Shown one piece after another: positions 33,930-42,183 of a stretch of 64,000 nt of DNA. How positions within the stretch are numbered: the stretch's first letter is position 1; the number at the start of each line of letters is the position of its first letter. The notes beneath the pieces are model-generated. The model was not told the origin of the DNA and ran no database searches. It saw only the letters and a list, made by a program, of their open reading frames with translations. The stretch covers positions 17,962 to 81,961 of the forward strand of contig RDZH01000019.1 of the NCBI GenBank assembly GCA_004293935.1, in the 5' to 3' direction. The DNA is from Alphaproteobacteria bacterium (GTDB taxonomy: Bacteria; Pseudomonadota; Alphaproteobacteria; Rickettsiales; UBA998). The position numbers and the translations under genes were made by a program.

Positions 33930-34762
33930 GCACCGCCACCTGCAATACTATCTGGTGCATATTTCTGCATATATTTCTCTCCCACTCCCTGCGTGCGCAC
34001 TACGATTAAAATATCTGTCGTAGAAAAATCATGATCCAAGAACGCCCCCTCCCCAACGCAGCCACCAATGCGCAAATATCCCTTAATCAAAGGGGGTAAA
34101 GCGAAAAAGGCTTTTTTCTTATCAATCTGCTCCGCAGGGATGTTATCCATCGGGGCATAATGCTCAGGCAAAGCGCGAGGGCGTAGATGTTCTGGGGCGC
34201 GATGTTCATGATAGAGGTACGATAAGGCCTCCGCATGTTGGGATGGATCATCCCCTGCAAAACTTGCACAACCAAACATCACATCAATGTTATGATGCAT
34301 AATATATTCGCCAATACCACGCCATAAAAGTTGCATCGCTACTTTGCTACGCACTTCAGGATGGGTACATGAACGCCCCAATTCTAAAATATGCCCATCA
34401 TAGGCTTTGAGGCAATCAATGTTAAACTCACTTTCAGAATAATAACGCCCAATGTTGGGCATATGCACATCACGCAGCAAGCGATATGTTCCAACAATGC
34501 GCGGTGATGCATCCTCTGCACCATGGTGACGTACCAACAAATGATCGCATACGGCATCAAAGGGATCGCCATCACGTTGAAGGCGTTGCTTCTCCTCACT
34601 CATGCCAAGCCCAAGCCCCAAACAAAAGACTTCATAGCGCAGGCGTTGCGCCTCGATCACTTCTTCTGCCGTCTGTGCTACAACAACGGAATAGTCACCC
34701 TGATGCACAGCAGCAAAAGGGATGGGATCAAAAAAGGTAGGAAGCCACGGATCATTTGTCAT
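33926..34762 (-). CDS. olsB: Ornithine N-acyltransferase OlsB
   Basis: 278 residues. GNAT-like acyl-ACP acyltransferase fold: VVVAQTAEEVIEAQRLRYEVF, DPFDAVCDHLLV, IVGTYRLLRD, ILELGRSCTHPEVRSKVAMQLLWRGI and GCASFAGDDP are the conserved blocks of the OlsB/hemolysin-like family. It adds a 3-hydroxyacyl chain to ornithine, the first step of ornithine lipid synthesis; olsA completes it. The 34772-34910 MITE-like repeat ends 10 bases upstream of its start codon, so its promoter must lie in or across that repeat. Confidence 0.9.
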   Translation of the reverse strand: MTNDPWLPTFFDPIPFAAVHQGDYSVVVAQTAEEVIEAQRLRYEVFCLGLGLGMSEEKQRLQRDGDPFDAVCDHLLVRHHGAEDASPRIVGTYRLLRDVHMPNIGRYYSESEFNIDCLKAYDGHILELGRSCTHPEVRSKVAMQLLWRGIGEYIMHHNIDVMFGCASFAGDDPSQHAEALSYLYHEHRAPEHLRPRALPEHYAPMDNIPAEQIDKKKAFFALPPLIKGYLRIGGCVGEGAFLDHDFSTTDILIVVRTQGVGEKYMQKYAPDSIAGGGA

Positions 34763-34771
34763 TTAAGCACT

Positions 34772-34910
34772 AGGTTCTGTTAAATTTTCGCTGATGCGCT
34801 AGCGAAAATGGCGGATTGGTGAGAACCGCAACGGAGTGTACTTAAGGTACATGAGTAGCGGAAGCGCAGCAAACCACCATTTGCAGCAAGCAGTAGTAGA
34901 AAAATCAACC
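34772..34910. mobile_element. MITE-like repeat family E, copy 2, at the ppa stop codon
   Basis: Opposite orientation to 21267-21411. It starts AGGTTCTGTT; its far end GTAGTAGAAAAATCAAC is the complement of the first bases of copy 1 but lacks the last terminal bases AGAACCT. The TGA stop of ppa (34905-34907) lies inside the repeat. Between it and olsB there are only 9 bases. Confidence 0.75.
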
Positions 34911-35435
34911 GAGTCTATAGCGTTCCATCGCTTCACGGATGAGAGAAACAGCAGTTTCTTTATCTTTCCAGCCAACAATTTTCACCCACTTGCCTTTTTC
35001 TAAATCTTTGTAATGCTCAAAGAAATGTTGAATCTGATCCAACAAAATTTGCGGCAAATCCGTATAGTTTTTGATATTCTCATAGAATGGGAAAATTTTT
35101 GTAGTGGGAACAGCAAGGATTTTTTCATCCATCCCGCCATCATCTTCCATCACCAGCACCCCAACAGGGCGCACAGGGATCACCGCACCCGCCACCACAG
35201 GCGCAGTAGAAACAACCAACATATCCGCAGGATCGCCATCACCGGAAAGCGTGTGGGGTATGAATCCGTAATTGCACGGATAATACATGGCGGTATGCAG
35301 AAAACGGTCTACCATGAGCGCACCTGCATCTTTGTCAAATTCATATTTAATCGGAGCAACACCCATAGGCACTTCGATAATTACATTCACTTCTTCAGGG
35401 GCATTCTTCCCGACAGATATTTGATCAATATTCAC
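34905..35435 (-). CDS. ppa: Inorganic pyrophosphatase
   Basis: 176 residues from GTG 35435, preferred because GGAGT then sits 7 bases upstream; ATG 35441 abuts that site. Family I enzyme: [40 protein letters not shown] with the metal-binding DGDPxD, and a late [15 protein letters not shown]. It hydrolyses PPi to drive biosynthesis. Its last two or three codons and stop come from, or abut, an inserted repeat, so the natural C-terminus may be slightly altered. Confidence 0.95.
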   Translation of the reverse strand: MNIDQISVGKNAPEEVNVIIEVPMGVAPIKYEFDKDAGALMVDRFLHTAMYYPCNYGFIPHTLSGDGDPADMLVVSTAPVVAGAVIPVRPVGVLVMEDDGGMDEKILAVPTTKIFPFYENIKNYTDLPQILLDQIQHFFEHYKDLEKGKWVKIVGWKDKETAVSLIREAMERYRLG

Positions 35436-35538
35436 GCACATACTCCAAAATTTCGTTATACCGCCTAGCTCTACAAAAAAAACGCAACTATTGCAATCTT
35501 TTTATGGCATCCAGACGCAACAATGCTATAAGAAACAC

Positions 35539-36336
35539 ATGACACACTCACTTCGTATTATTAGTTGGAACATTAATTCATTGCGCCTACGCTTGCCTTT
35601 GCTGGAACGTCTGACGCATGAAGCGCGCCCCGATATTATCTGCTTACAAGAAACCAAAGTGGAAGATGCACTTTTTCCGCTTGATGCTGTGCGTGCGTTG
35701 GGTTATGAACATTGCGTCTTTCGTGGGCAAAAAAGCTATCATGGTGTGGCGATTGCCTCCCGCATTCCTTTGAGTAATGTCGAGATCTGGGATGTGGTGG
35801 GTGATGCAAGTGCGCGCCATATTAGTGCAGCATTGGATAATGGCATTCATGTGCATAATCTGTATGTGCCTGCTGGCGGAGATATTCCTGATCCTGCACT
35901 CAATCCTAAATTTGCAGAGAAACTCAGATGCGTACAAGAAATGACGCGACGCGCTGCCACCATGACGCAGCAACCAAGCATTTTGGTAGGGGATTTTAAT
36001 ATTGCGCCACTGGAACATGATGTATGGTCGCATAAACAATTATCGGATGTGGTAAGCCATACGCCCATTGAAATAGAACATTGCCATGCGTGGCGTGAGG
36101 CTGGAGCATGGCGTGATGTTGCTCGTCACTTTGTGCCACACACAGAGAAGCTCTATAGCTGGTGGAGCTACCGTGCGCGAGATTGGAAGGCATCTAATCG
36201 TGGGCGCAGGCTGGATCATATATGGGTAAGTCCGCATCTTTATGATGCGTGCATTGCCTATGAGAGCTTCCCCCATATGCGCGATTGGGAGCAACCTTCC
36301 GATCATATCCCTATCATGTTGACATTTTCTCTTTGA
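35539..36336 (+). CDS. xthA: Exodeoxyribonuclease III
   Basis: 265 residues from ATG 35539. AP endonuclease/exonuclease fold: RIISWNINSLRLRLPLL, DIICLQETKVED (metal Glu), VLVGDFNIAPLEHDVW (Asp/Asn), SWWSYRARDWKASNRGRRLDHIWVS and the C-terminal SDHIPIMLTF with the catalytic Asp-His. Base-excision repair nuclease. Followed 8 bases later by the M23 peptidase gene. Confidence 0.95.
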   Translation: MTHSLRIISWNINSLRLRLPLLERLTHEARPDIICLQETKVEDALFPLDAVRALGYEHCVFRGQKSYHGVAIASRIPLSNVEIWDVVGDASARHISAALDNGIHVHNLYVPAGGDIPDPALNPKFAEKLRCVQEMTRRAATMTQQPSILVGDFNIAPLEHDVWSHKQLSDVVSHTPIEIEHCHAWREAGAWRDVARHFVPHTEKLYSWWSYRARDWKASNRGRRLDHIWVSPHLYDACIAYESFPHMRDWEQPSDHIPIMLTFSL

Positions 36337-36344
36337 GGTTATTT

Positions 36345-37325
36345 ATGCGTAGATTATTATTGTCCTGTTGCGTATGGCTTGTAAGTTCCTTTGCGAACGC
36401 TGCTCCGTTTACCCTAGAAATACCTGTGCGTTGCACTATTGGTCAGGATTGCTTTATTCAAAATTATGTCGATCAAGGCAAAGGTGATCTGCATCATGAT
36501 TTCCGTTGCCGTCCTTTGTCCTATAATGGGCATACGGGTACAGATATACGCACCGGCATCATCGATATGAGCAAAAAATCGCCAGAGGTACTCGCAAGTG
36601 CTGATGGTGAAGTATTGCGGATGCGGGATGGCGAGGAAGATCGCATCATTACCAGCGATGATCCACATGATCCCAAAGGATGCGGTAATGCTGTGATCCT
36701 AGGTCATGCAGGCGGGTGGGAAACATCGTATTGTCATCTTCGTAAAGATAGCATTGTGGTGAAGCCTCAACAAAAGGTGAAGGCAGGGGATGTGTTGGGG
36801 CAGATAGGGCTTTCAGGACAAACCGAATTTCCGCATGTGCATCTGCAAGTGCGCAATCCTCAAGGCATCATTGTTGATCCGTTTAATGCGCAGCCAATAG
36901 AGACAGGATGTTCTGTCCGCCAAGAGCAATTATGGAGCGATAAAGCGCGCCAGCATCTCAACATCAATGATGCGGGTGTATTAGCCGTGGGTGCAGCAAG
37001 TCAGGTGGTGGCAAAAAATGATGTGCTTATGGCACGCCATAGTCACACGCAATTTTCCACTGAAGCCCCTGCCCTTGTGCTATGGGTGCTTACCTATGGT
37101 CTAAAAAAAGGAGATGAATTGTTCATGATCCTGCTTGCCCCTAATGATGAAACCATGGTCGAAAATCGCACGAAATTTACCAGTTTCAAAGCCCAATCAC
37201 TGGATTTTATCGGCAAGAAAAAAAGTAAGGATGCATGGGCGGTTGGCACGTATGAAGGCATTGTGAGCGCATCGCGCAAGGGTACAACATTATTTGATCG
37301 CACCTTCACTTTTGAGGTAAAATAA
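36345..37325 (+). CDS. Secreted M23-family metallopeptidase
   Basis: 326 residues from ATG 36345 with GAGG upstream. Signal peptide of about 20 residues (RRLLLSCCVWLVSSFANAA). The LytM/M23 domain spans about 55-190: YNGHTGTDIRT (zinc His and Asp) and FPHVHLQVR (HxH), with GNAVILGHAGGWETSYCHL between. A beta-rich C-terminal domain of about 130 residues follows. It probably cuts peptidoglycan cross-links in the periplasm. The next gene on the same strand is a likely recent arrival. Confidence 0.88.
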   Translation: MRRLLLSCCVWLVSSFANAAPFTLEIPVRCTIGQDCFIQNYVDQGKGDLHHDFRCRPLSYNGHTGTDIRTGIIDMSKKSPEVLASADGEVLRMRDGEEDRIITSDDPHDPKGCGNAVILGHAGGWETSYCHLRKDSIVVKPQQKVKAGDVLGQIGLSGQTEFPHVHLQVRNPQGIIVDPFNAQPIETGCSVRQEQLWSDKARQHLNINDAGVLAVGAASQVVAKNDVLMARHSHTQFSTEAPALVLWVLTYGLKKGDELFMILLAPNDETMVENRTKFTSFKAQSLDFIGKKKSKDAWAVGTYEGIVSASRKGTTLFDRTFTFEVK

Positions 37326-37474
37326 TTGATGCATCATGGACGCAAGAATGACATACGCCTTCCTAACAGATTATGACGAGGCATTGTTTATCTTTTGGCA
37401 TTGAATCTTCCTATAGTGCTATAGTATAACCAATGCATCACCGTGTCTTACCCACATACGCAGGAATAGTACCC

Positions 37475-38626
37475 ATGGCAAAACATTTAGAATCACTCTA
37501 CGTCAAGAATTTTCGCTGCCTCGATGAACTCACCATTGATCGCCTTGGGGATGTGAATTTGCTGGTGGGAGGGAATAATTCAGGCAAAACCACGGTGCTG
37601 GAGGCGTTGGAAGTATTTGCACTTAAGGGACTCAAAGCTGTCTTAAGGTACATCGCATCATCACATGATGAATATAATAGAGAAGTTGCCGATGAACTGG
37701 ATGAAAATGACTGTGTCGACATTGTTGAAGTTTTGTTCAATGGTCGGAAATTCTCTGATGATGAGAACGAATTTATCGCAATAGGGGAACATGCTGAATC
37801 AAATAATCTTTTGAAAATTGCAGATACCTACTATTATACTACTCATTCCACCAAATCACACGATGACGGAGATGAGATTAGTATCAAGAAGAACATTGTC
37901 AGAAAAAATGAATTGGATTCGCACAAAGAAAGGTCTTTGAAGAAAGCTATTCGTATTTCCTATAAACAGGATGCTGCATTTCTGCCAAAGTCAATTTCTG
38001 GTTTCATGAACTGTAATTTTATTCCATCTAATACGTTTTTAAATTTCGGTCTAGCAGAACAGTTGGGAGGCATTGCAAAAGATGGAGAACTATCTAAAGT
38101 CATTAAAATACTTCAGATCATTCATAAAGATATTGAGGATATTAGAACACGCACCATCACCATAGAAAGCAAAAACAATCTTTTATCTGATAGAATTTCT
38201 GGTTTTTCACCACAGTCACAAACAAAAACTATTATTGATGTCAAAGTCACAAGTGATCCCCGTTATTTCCCCCTTAAAAGCATGGGTGAAGGCGTATCGC
38301 GCATCTTACAAATCGCACTTCATGCCTATGATGCCAAAGACGGCATCCTCCTCATTGATGAACTAGAAAATGGCTTGCATTATTCCATCCAAGAAAAAGT
38401 GTGGGAATGGCTGTTTGAACTTGCCAAACAGTATAATATGCAAATTTTTGCAACGACACATAGCAAAGACGTTATTGAAAATTTCAATAACGTTGCTCAA
38501 GCACGGGAAGAAGAAGGGATATTGATTTCATTGGGCAGAAGTCGATCAGGAAAGTTAGTATCGAATCCTTATAGTGAGGAAGATCTTGATGTCTATGTCA
38601 CGACTGGAATGGAAGTACGCGGATGA
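37475..38626 (+). CDS. AAA/ABC-type ATPase of the OLD-like class (candidate defence ATPase)
   Basis: 383 residues from ATG 37475 (AGGA 9 bases upstream). N-terminal SLYVKNFRCLDEL precedes Walker A GGNNSGKTT (32-40). The middle (about 60-250) is a helical insertion. The SMGEGVSRIL signature (about 268-277), Walker B GILLIDELENGLHYS (about 288-302) and an H-loop ATTHSKDVIENF (about 326) give a complete ABC/SMC-like ATPase of the AAA15/AAA21 kind found in OLD nucleases. It lacks the fused TOPRIM nuclease; that domain is in the next gene, which overlaps by 4 bases. Base composition in the insertion is more AT-rich than the neighbours, suggesting transfer. A role in phage defence is inference from architecture. 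Confidence 0.85.
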   Translation: MAKHLESLYVKNFRCLDELTIDRLGDVNLLVGGNNSGKTTVLEALEVFALKGLKAVLRYIASSHDEYNREVADELDENDCVDIVEVLFNGRKFSDDENEFIAIGEHAESNNLLKIADTYYYTTHSTKSHDDGDEISIKKNIVRKNELDSHKERSLKKAIRISYKQDAAFLPKSISGFMNCNFIPSNTFLNFGLAEQLGGIAKDGELSKVIKILQIIHKDIEDIRTRTITIESKNNLLSDRISGFSPQSQTKTIIDVKVTSDPRYFPLKSMGEGVSRILQIALHAYDAKDGILLIDELENGLHYSIQEKVWEWLFELAKQYNMQIFATTHSKDVIENFNNVAQAREEEGILISLGRSRSGKLVSNPYSEEDLDVYVTTGMEVRG

Positions 38627-39348
38627 AGACTACTAAAAAACGGCTACTCGTAGAAGGGATGAGTGATGCTGCTTTTTTACGTTCATTGCTGGATGCCATG
38701 ATCGAAAAAAAACAGAAAGAAATTGCTATTTCGCCTAAAGAAAAACTTGAAGTAAATGCTGTAAATGTTCAACCAGTGCGAGGAAAACCTTACATTTTAA
38801 CAAATTCATTAAAGAAAGAAATAAGAAGTAGCACGCAAGGGTTTGTTACTCATTTGGGCATCGTAATCGATGCAGACTATCCAACATCAGATAATGGGAT
38901 GCTGGGCAAAGGTTATGCGGATACTCTAGCAGAAGTAGAAAGCAGGATAATTCCGCATGGTTATCCTGCTTTTAGCCGTGTCGAACATAGCTCAGGATGG
39001 ATAACGCACCATCCAGATTCAGATTATTGCACCATAGGATTATGGATTATGCCAAATAATCAGGATGATGGGATGTTAGAAGATTTTATGATTACTAATC
39101 TGAAACAAGAATATGCATCGTTCATGCAAGAAGCGAAAGAGATTATTGAAACAAAGCAAGAGCAAGATTATATTGGCAAATATGATGTTAGACATCATCA
39201 AAGTAAAGCACAGTTTGGCACATGGAAATCATGGTATCACAAACCAGATGATTTTATTACCATTGATAAAATGGATGATACGAAACAAGGGGTCAAGCAT
39301 TTGAAAGCGTGGCTAAGAGCAGTATACAATATAAATGAAGGCACATGA
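38623..39348 (+). CDS. TOPRIM-like DUF3226 protein, partner of the ATPase
   Basis: 241 residues, ATG overlapping the ATPase stop (ATGA). N-terminal RLLVEGMSDAAFLRSLL carries the TOPRIM Glu (E11) and the next SD pair; GIVIDADYPTSDNG (about 79-92) gives the DxD. A conserved IGLWIMPNNQDDGMLEDFMI block follows (about 147-166), as in DUF3226. C-terminal half is helical and charged. The TOPRIM fold suggests a metal-dependent nuclease. With the ATPase it would form a two-polypeptide version of an OLD-type enzyme, comparable in logic to AriA/AriB of PARIS. Family assignment is from memory of motifs. Confidence 0.7.
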   Translation: MKTTKKRLLVEGMSDAAFLRSLLDAMIEKKQKEIAISPKEKLEVNAVNVQPVRGKPYILTNSLKKEIRSSTQGFVTHLGIVIDADYPTSDNGMLGKGYADTLAEVESRIIPHGYPAFSRVEHSSGWITHHPDSDYCTIGLWIMPNNQDDGMLEDFMITNLKQEYASFMQEAKEIIETKQEQDYIGKYDVRHHQSKAQFGTWKSWYHKPDDFITIDKMDDTKQGVKHLKAWLRAVYNINEGT

Positions 39349-39354
39349 CATAAC

Positions 39355-40119
39355 ATGAACAACACCCATCACACAACCGATTTTCATGCAACGCACTTTG
39401 GCTTTGAAGAAGTAGCGCAGCAGCATAAACATGAGAAAGTGCGCGAGGTATTTGATCGCGTGGCGAACCGTTATGATCTAATGAATGATCTAATGAGTGC
39501 GGGGATGCATCATCTATGGAAGCAACGCCTTATCGATGCGGTACGCCCTACCCCCTCCATGCATCTGCTCGATGTCGCGGGTGGCACGGGGGATATTGCG
39601 TTTCGTTTTCTAAAGCGTGGCGGATGCCATGTGACCATCTCTGACATTAATGAAGAAATGCTGAAAGTTGGGCGTGCGCGTGCCATTGATGCAGGCATGG
39701 ATGTACGCCGCATGACGTGGCTTCCTGCTAATGCTGAAGAATTACCATGCCATGATGCTTCTTTTGATGCCTATACGGTGAGTTTTGGGATTCGCAATAT
39801 GACCTACCTCGACAAGGTATTATCAGAAGCCTATCGTAGCTTAAAAATGGGGGGGCATTTCTTATGTTTGGAATTCTCTATGCCCACACATTCATGGTTG
39901 CAGCGTATCTATGATGCCTATTCATTCCGTGTGATTCCCGCTTTGGGTGAAAAAATCGCTGATGATCGTGCCTCCTATCAATATTTGGTGGAGTCCATAC
40001 GGCAATTCCCCAAGCCTGAAGCGTTCATGCAGTTGATGCGTGATGCAGGGTTTGCTCGCGTGCAAGCAACGCCGATGAGTGGCGGGTTGGTGGTGATGTA
40101 TTCTGGCTGGAAGGTATGA
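39355..40119 (+). CDS. ubiE: Demethylmenaquinol/2-methoxy-6-polyprenyl-benzoquinol methyltransferase UbiE
   Basis: 254 residues. N-terminal block VREVFDRVANRYDLMNDLMSAGMHHLWK, SAM-binding LLDVAGGTGDIAFRFL and NAEELPCHDASFDAYTVSFGIRN are UbiE signatures; SYQYLVESIRQFPKPEAFMQLMRDAGF near the end. C-methylation step of ubiquinone synthesis. It starts 6 bases after the TOPRIM gene and overlaps the DNA methyltransferase start by 4 bases, so both flanking modules share its transcript. Confidence 0.96.
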   Translation: MNNTHHTTDFHATHFGFEEVAQQHKHEKVREVFDRVANRYDLMNDLMSAGMHHLWKQRLIDAVRPTPSMHLLDVAGGTGDIAFRFLKRGGCHVTISDINEEMLKVGRARAIDAGMDVRRMTWLPANAEELPCHDASFDAYTVSFGIRNMTYLDKVLSEAYRSLKMGGHFLCLEFSMPTHSWLQRIYDAYSFRVIPALGEKIADDRASYQYLVESIRQFPKPEAFMQLMRDAGFARVQATPMSGGLVVMYSGWKV

Positions 40120-41144
40120 GTTACGTTATGCAACACCCCGAATTATTCACCACATCACAGTTTTTTCAACCAAGTCTTTTGAGTATGGTAACACCTCCAG
40201 AATTAGGCGCATCTCCCTTTGCGGGATGGAATATGGTGGATATTTTTGCAGGGATTGGGGGGATTCGTCATGCATTCGATGCACTTGGGGCAGATTGTGT
40301 ATTTTCCTCAGAATGGGATAAGCACGCACAAATGACATACAAAGCAAATTATGGTGATCTTCCGCATGGGGATATTACGCAGATTGAAGCCGCAGATATA
40401 CCCAAAATGGAACTGCTTTTAGCAGGTTTTCCCTGCCAACCGTTTTCACAAGCTGGGCATAAAAAAGGCTTTGATGATACACGTGGCACATTGTTTTTTG
40501 ATCTGTGCCGTATCATTGCGCATCATCGACCAAAGGTTCTTTTGTTAGAGAACGTCAAAGGATTCAAAGGGCATGATAAAGGACGTACCTTCGCTGTAGT
40601 GAAACAATCTTTGCAGAACTTAGGTTATTGCGTCTATGCGCAGGTGCTGAATGCTAAAGATTTCGGTGTGCCGCAAAACCGTGAACGCATTTACATTGTG
40701 GCGTTTGAAGGGTTTGTGCCGTTTGATTTTCCCCATCCCCCCAAAACACCTACACGCGTTGGGATGATTTTAGAGGATACAGTGGATGATAAATATACGA
40801 TTTCTGATCGCTTATGGGCAGGGCATCAACGGCGCAAACAAGAACATCGTGCAAAAGGCAATGGCTTTGGCTATGCCTTGTTTGATGCAGACGCGCCTTA
40901 TACAAGCACGATTTCTGCGCGTTATTATAAGGACGGTTCAGAGATTCTGATTGCACAAGAAGGAAAAAACCCGCGCAAACTTACTCCCCGTGAAGCTGCA
41001 CGATTACAAGGATTTCCTGATGATTTTATTATTCCTGTGAGTGACGTGCAAGCCTATAAACAGTTTGGCAATAGCGTTGCTGTACCTGTGATTCGTGCCA
41101 TCGCACAGCAGATTGCACTGAGTGTTAGGGGGACTGCATTATGA
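40116..41144 (+). CDS. DNA (cytosine-5-)-methyltransferase, type II R-M
   Basis: 342 residues. All ordered C5-methyltransferase motifs are present: I MVDIFAGIGGIRHAF (about 41-55), IV GFPCQPFSQAG with the catalytic Cys (about 104-114), VI LLLENVKGFKGH (about 143-154), VIII FGVPQNRERIYIVAF (about 184-198), IX LTPREAARLQGFPDDF (about 288-303) and X YKQFGNSVAVPVI (about 311-323). The target-recognition stretch between VIII and IX is short (about 85 residues). It starts within the ubiE stop codon and ends inside the start of the next gene, the likely cognate endonuclease. Recognition site cannot be read from sequence. Confidence 0.93.
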   Translation: MSYVMQHPELFTTSQFFQPSLLSMVTPPELGASPFAGWNMVDIFAGIGGIRHAFDALGADCVFSSEWDKHAQMTYKANYGDLPHGDITQIEAADIPKMELLLAGFPCQPFSQAGHKKGFDDTRGTLFFDLCRIIAHHRPKVLLLENVKGFKGHDKGRTFAVVKQSLQNLGYCVYAQVLNAKDFGVPQNRERIYIVAFEGFVPFDFPHPPKTPTRVGMILEDTVDDKYTISDRLWAGHQRRKQEHRAKGNGFGYALFDADAPYTSTISARYYKDGSEILIAQEGKNPRKLTPREAARLQGFPDDFIIPVSDVQAYKQFGNSVAVPVIRAIAQQIALSVRGTAL

Positions 41145-42178
41145 GCCTTGCCATAAATGATGATGTGTTTTCCATCAATCTACGTTGTTATTTTTTCCTC
41201 AAATATCTTGTGAAGGTTAAATTATCGGATAAAAACACACGCATATTGCTTGAACAGCTAATACGACACGAAAGTGCTTCCACAGATAAAGTACGCGAAT
41301 TATTGGAAATATACGTAAAAGAGCATGTGACCAATCGTGACAAGCAGGAGATATTTCTTTTGATGATCGAACATATCCAACATTCATTGGATATACGATT
41401 ATTCGCATTTAGCGTTCGCCTTTATATCATCAAAGACGTGTTGTTAGCGGAAGCAAAATTGAAGAATGCATCGATTGCTTATGATTTAGCAGAATTGCAT
41501 CCTTTATCCTTAGACTATGATAACATCATCGTATTTAACCCGTATAATACGCGAGTGCAAGGCGCATTGCTGGTTTTATTGTTTTTTCAAAAAATAGAAC
41601 GTGGCGAACATACATTCTTATCAGAACAATCATCGCATCTCTTAGAGTGCCTTGTGCAGGATATGCGTATATTGCAAGCAGCAGGGCTAGAACCCAATCA
41701 GATGTTTATGCTGATGTTTACAGAAACAATGAATCAATCCATTACCTCCGCAAGCGGTTCAAACTACGAAAGTCGATTAAAAGATGTACTGGTGCATATC
41801 GGTATTCCGCGTGATTCTATCCGTAAAGCACATGATAGCCACGACATCAGCCGAGAATTTGATCTTATTTTTTCACTGGAACAACCAACGGGTGGAACAC
41901 GCACCTATGGTATTGGTGCAAAAAGAACCTTAAGGGAACGGTACAAGCAATTTACCAACACAGCCGATGAAAGTGATGCAGATATACTGATTCAAGTGAC
42001 CCTAGGGCTAGATTTGAATGAAGCGAAAGCAAATACGATTGTGGTACACAAAGGCGTTATCTTGTTTGTTGCAGATGAAATCTATGATAACCGATCCTTT
42101 TTGCAATCGCTCGCACATGTATATCCTGTGAGTGAGTTAACGATTGAAACATTATACAATCTGCCGAGTAGAAGATAA
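41141..42178 (+). CDS. Putative type II restriction endonuclease
   Basis: 345 residues, ATG overlapping the methyltransferase stop. N-terminal 200 residues are helical without recognised motif. From about 205, NYESRLKDVLVHIGIP, then SREFDLIFSL and TYGIGAKRTLRERYKQF form a PD-(D/E)XK-type core: Glu in the first helix, Asp in EFDLIF, and A-K in place of E-x-K, followed by a basic R..ERYKQ helix. This resembles the catalytic domain of EcoRII-like enzymes. The call rests on this core plus the coupled methyltransferase. It ends 5 bases before ubiB. Confidence 0.75.
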   Translation: MSLAINDDVFSINLRCYFFLKYLVKVKLSDKNTRILLEQLIRHESASTDKVRELLEIYVKEHVTNRDKQEIFLLMIEHIQHSLDIRLFAFSVRLYIIKDVLLAEAKLKNASIAYDLAELHPLSLDYDNIIVFNPYNTRVQGALLVLLFFQKIERGEHTFLSEQSSHLLECLVQDMRILQAAGLEPNQMFMLMFTETMNQSITSASGSNYESRLKDVLVHIGIPRDSIRKAHDSHDISREFDLIFSLEQPTGGTRTYGIGAKRTLRERYKQFTNTADESDADILIQVTLGLDLNEAKANTIVVHKGVILFVADEIYDNRSFLQSLAHVYPVSELTIETLYNLPSRR

Positions 42179-42183
42179 AAATT

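Noticed and set aside
37475..39348. Naming the ATPase-TOPRIM pair as PARIS or Gabija
   Set aside because: Gabija has a fused OLD protein plus a UvrD helicase, which is absent; PARIS uses DUF4435, whereas the partner motifs here fit DUF3226 better. Only a general split OLD-like label is supportable.
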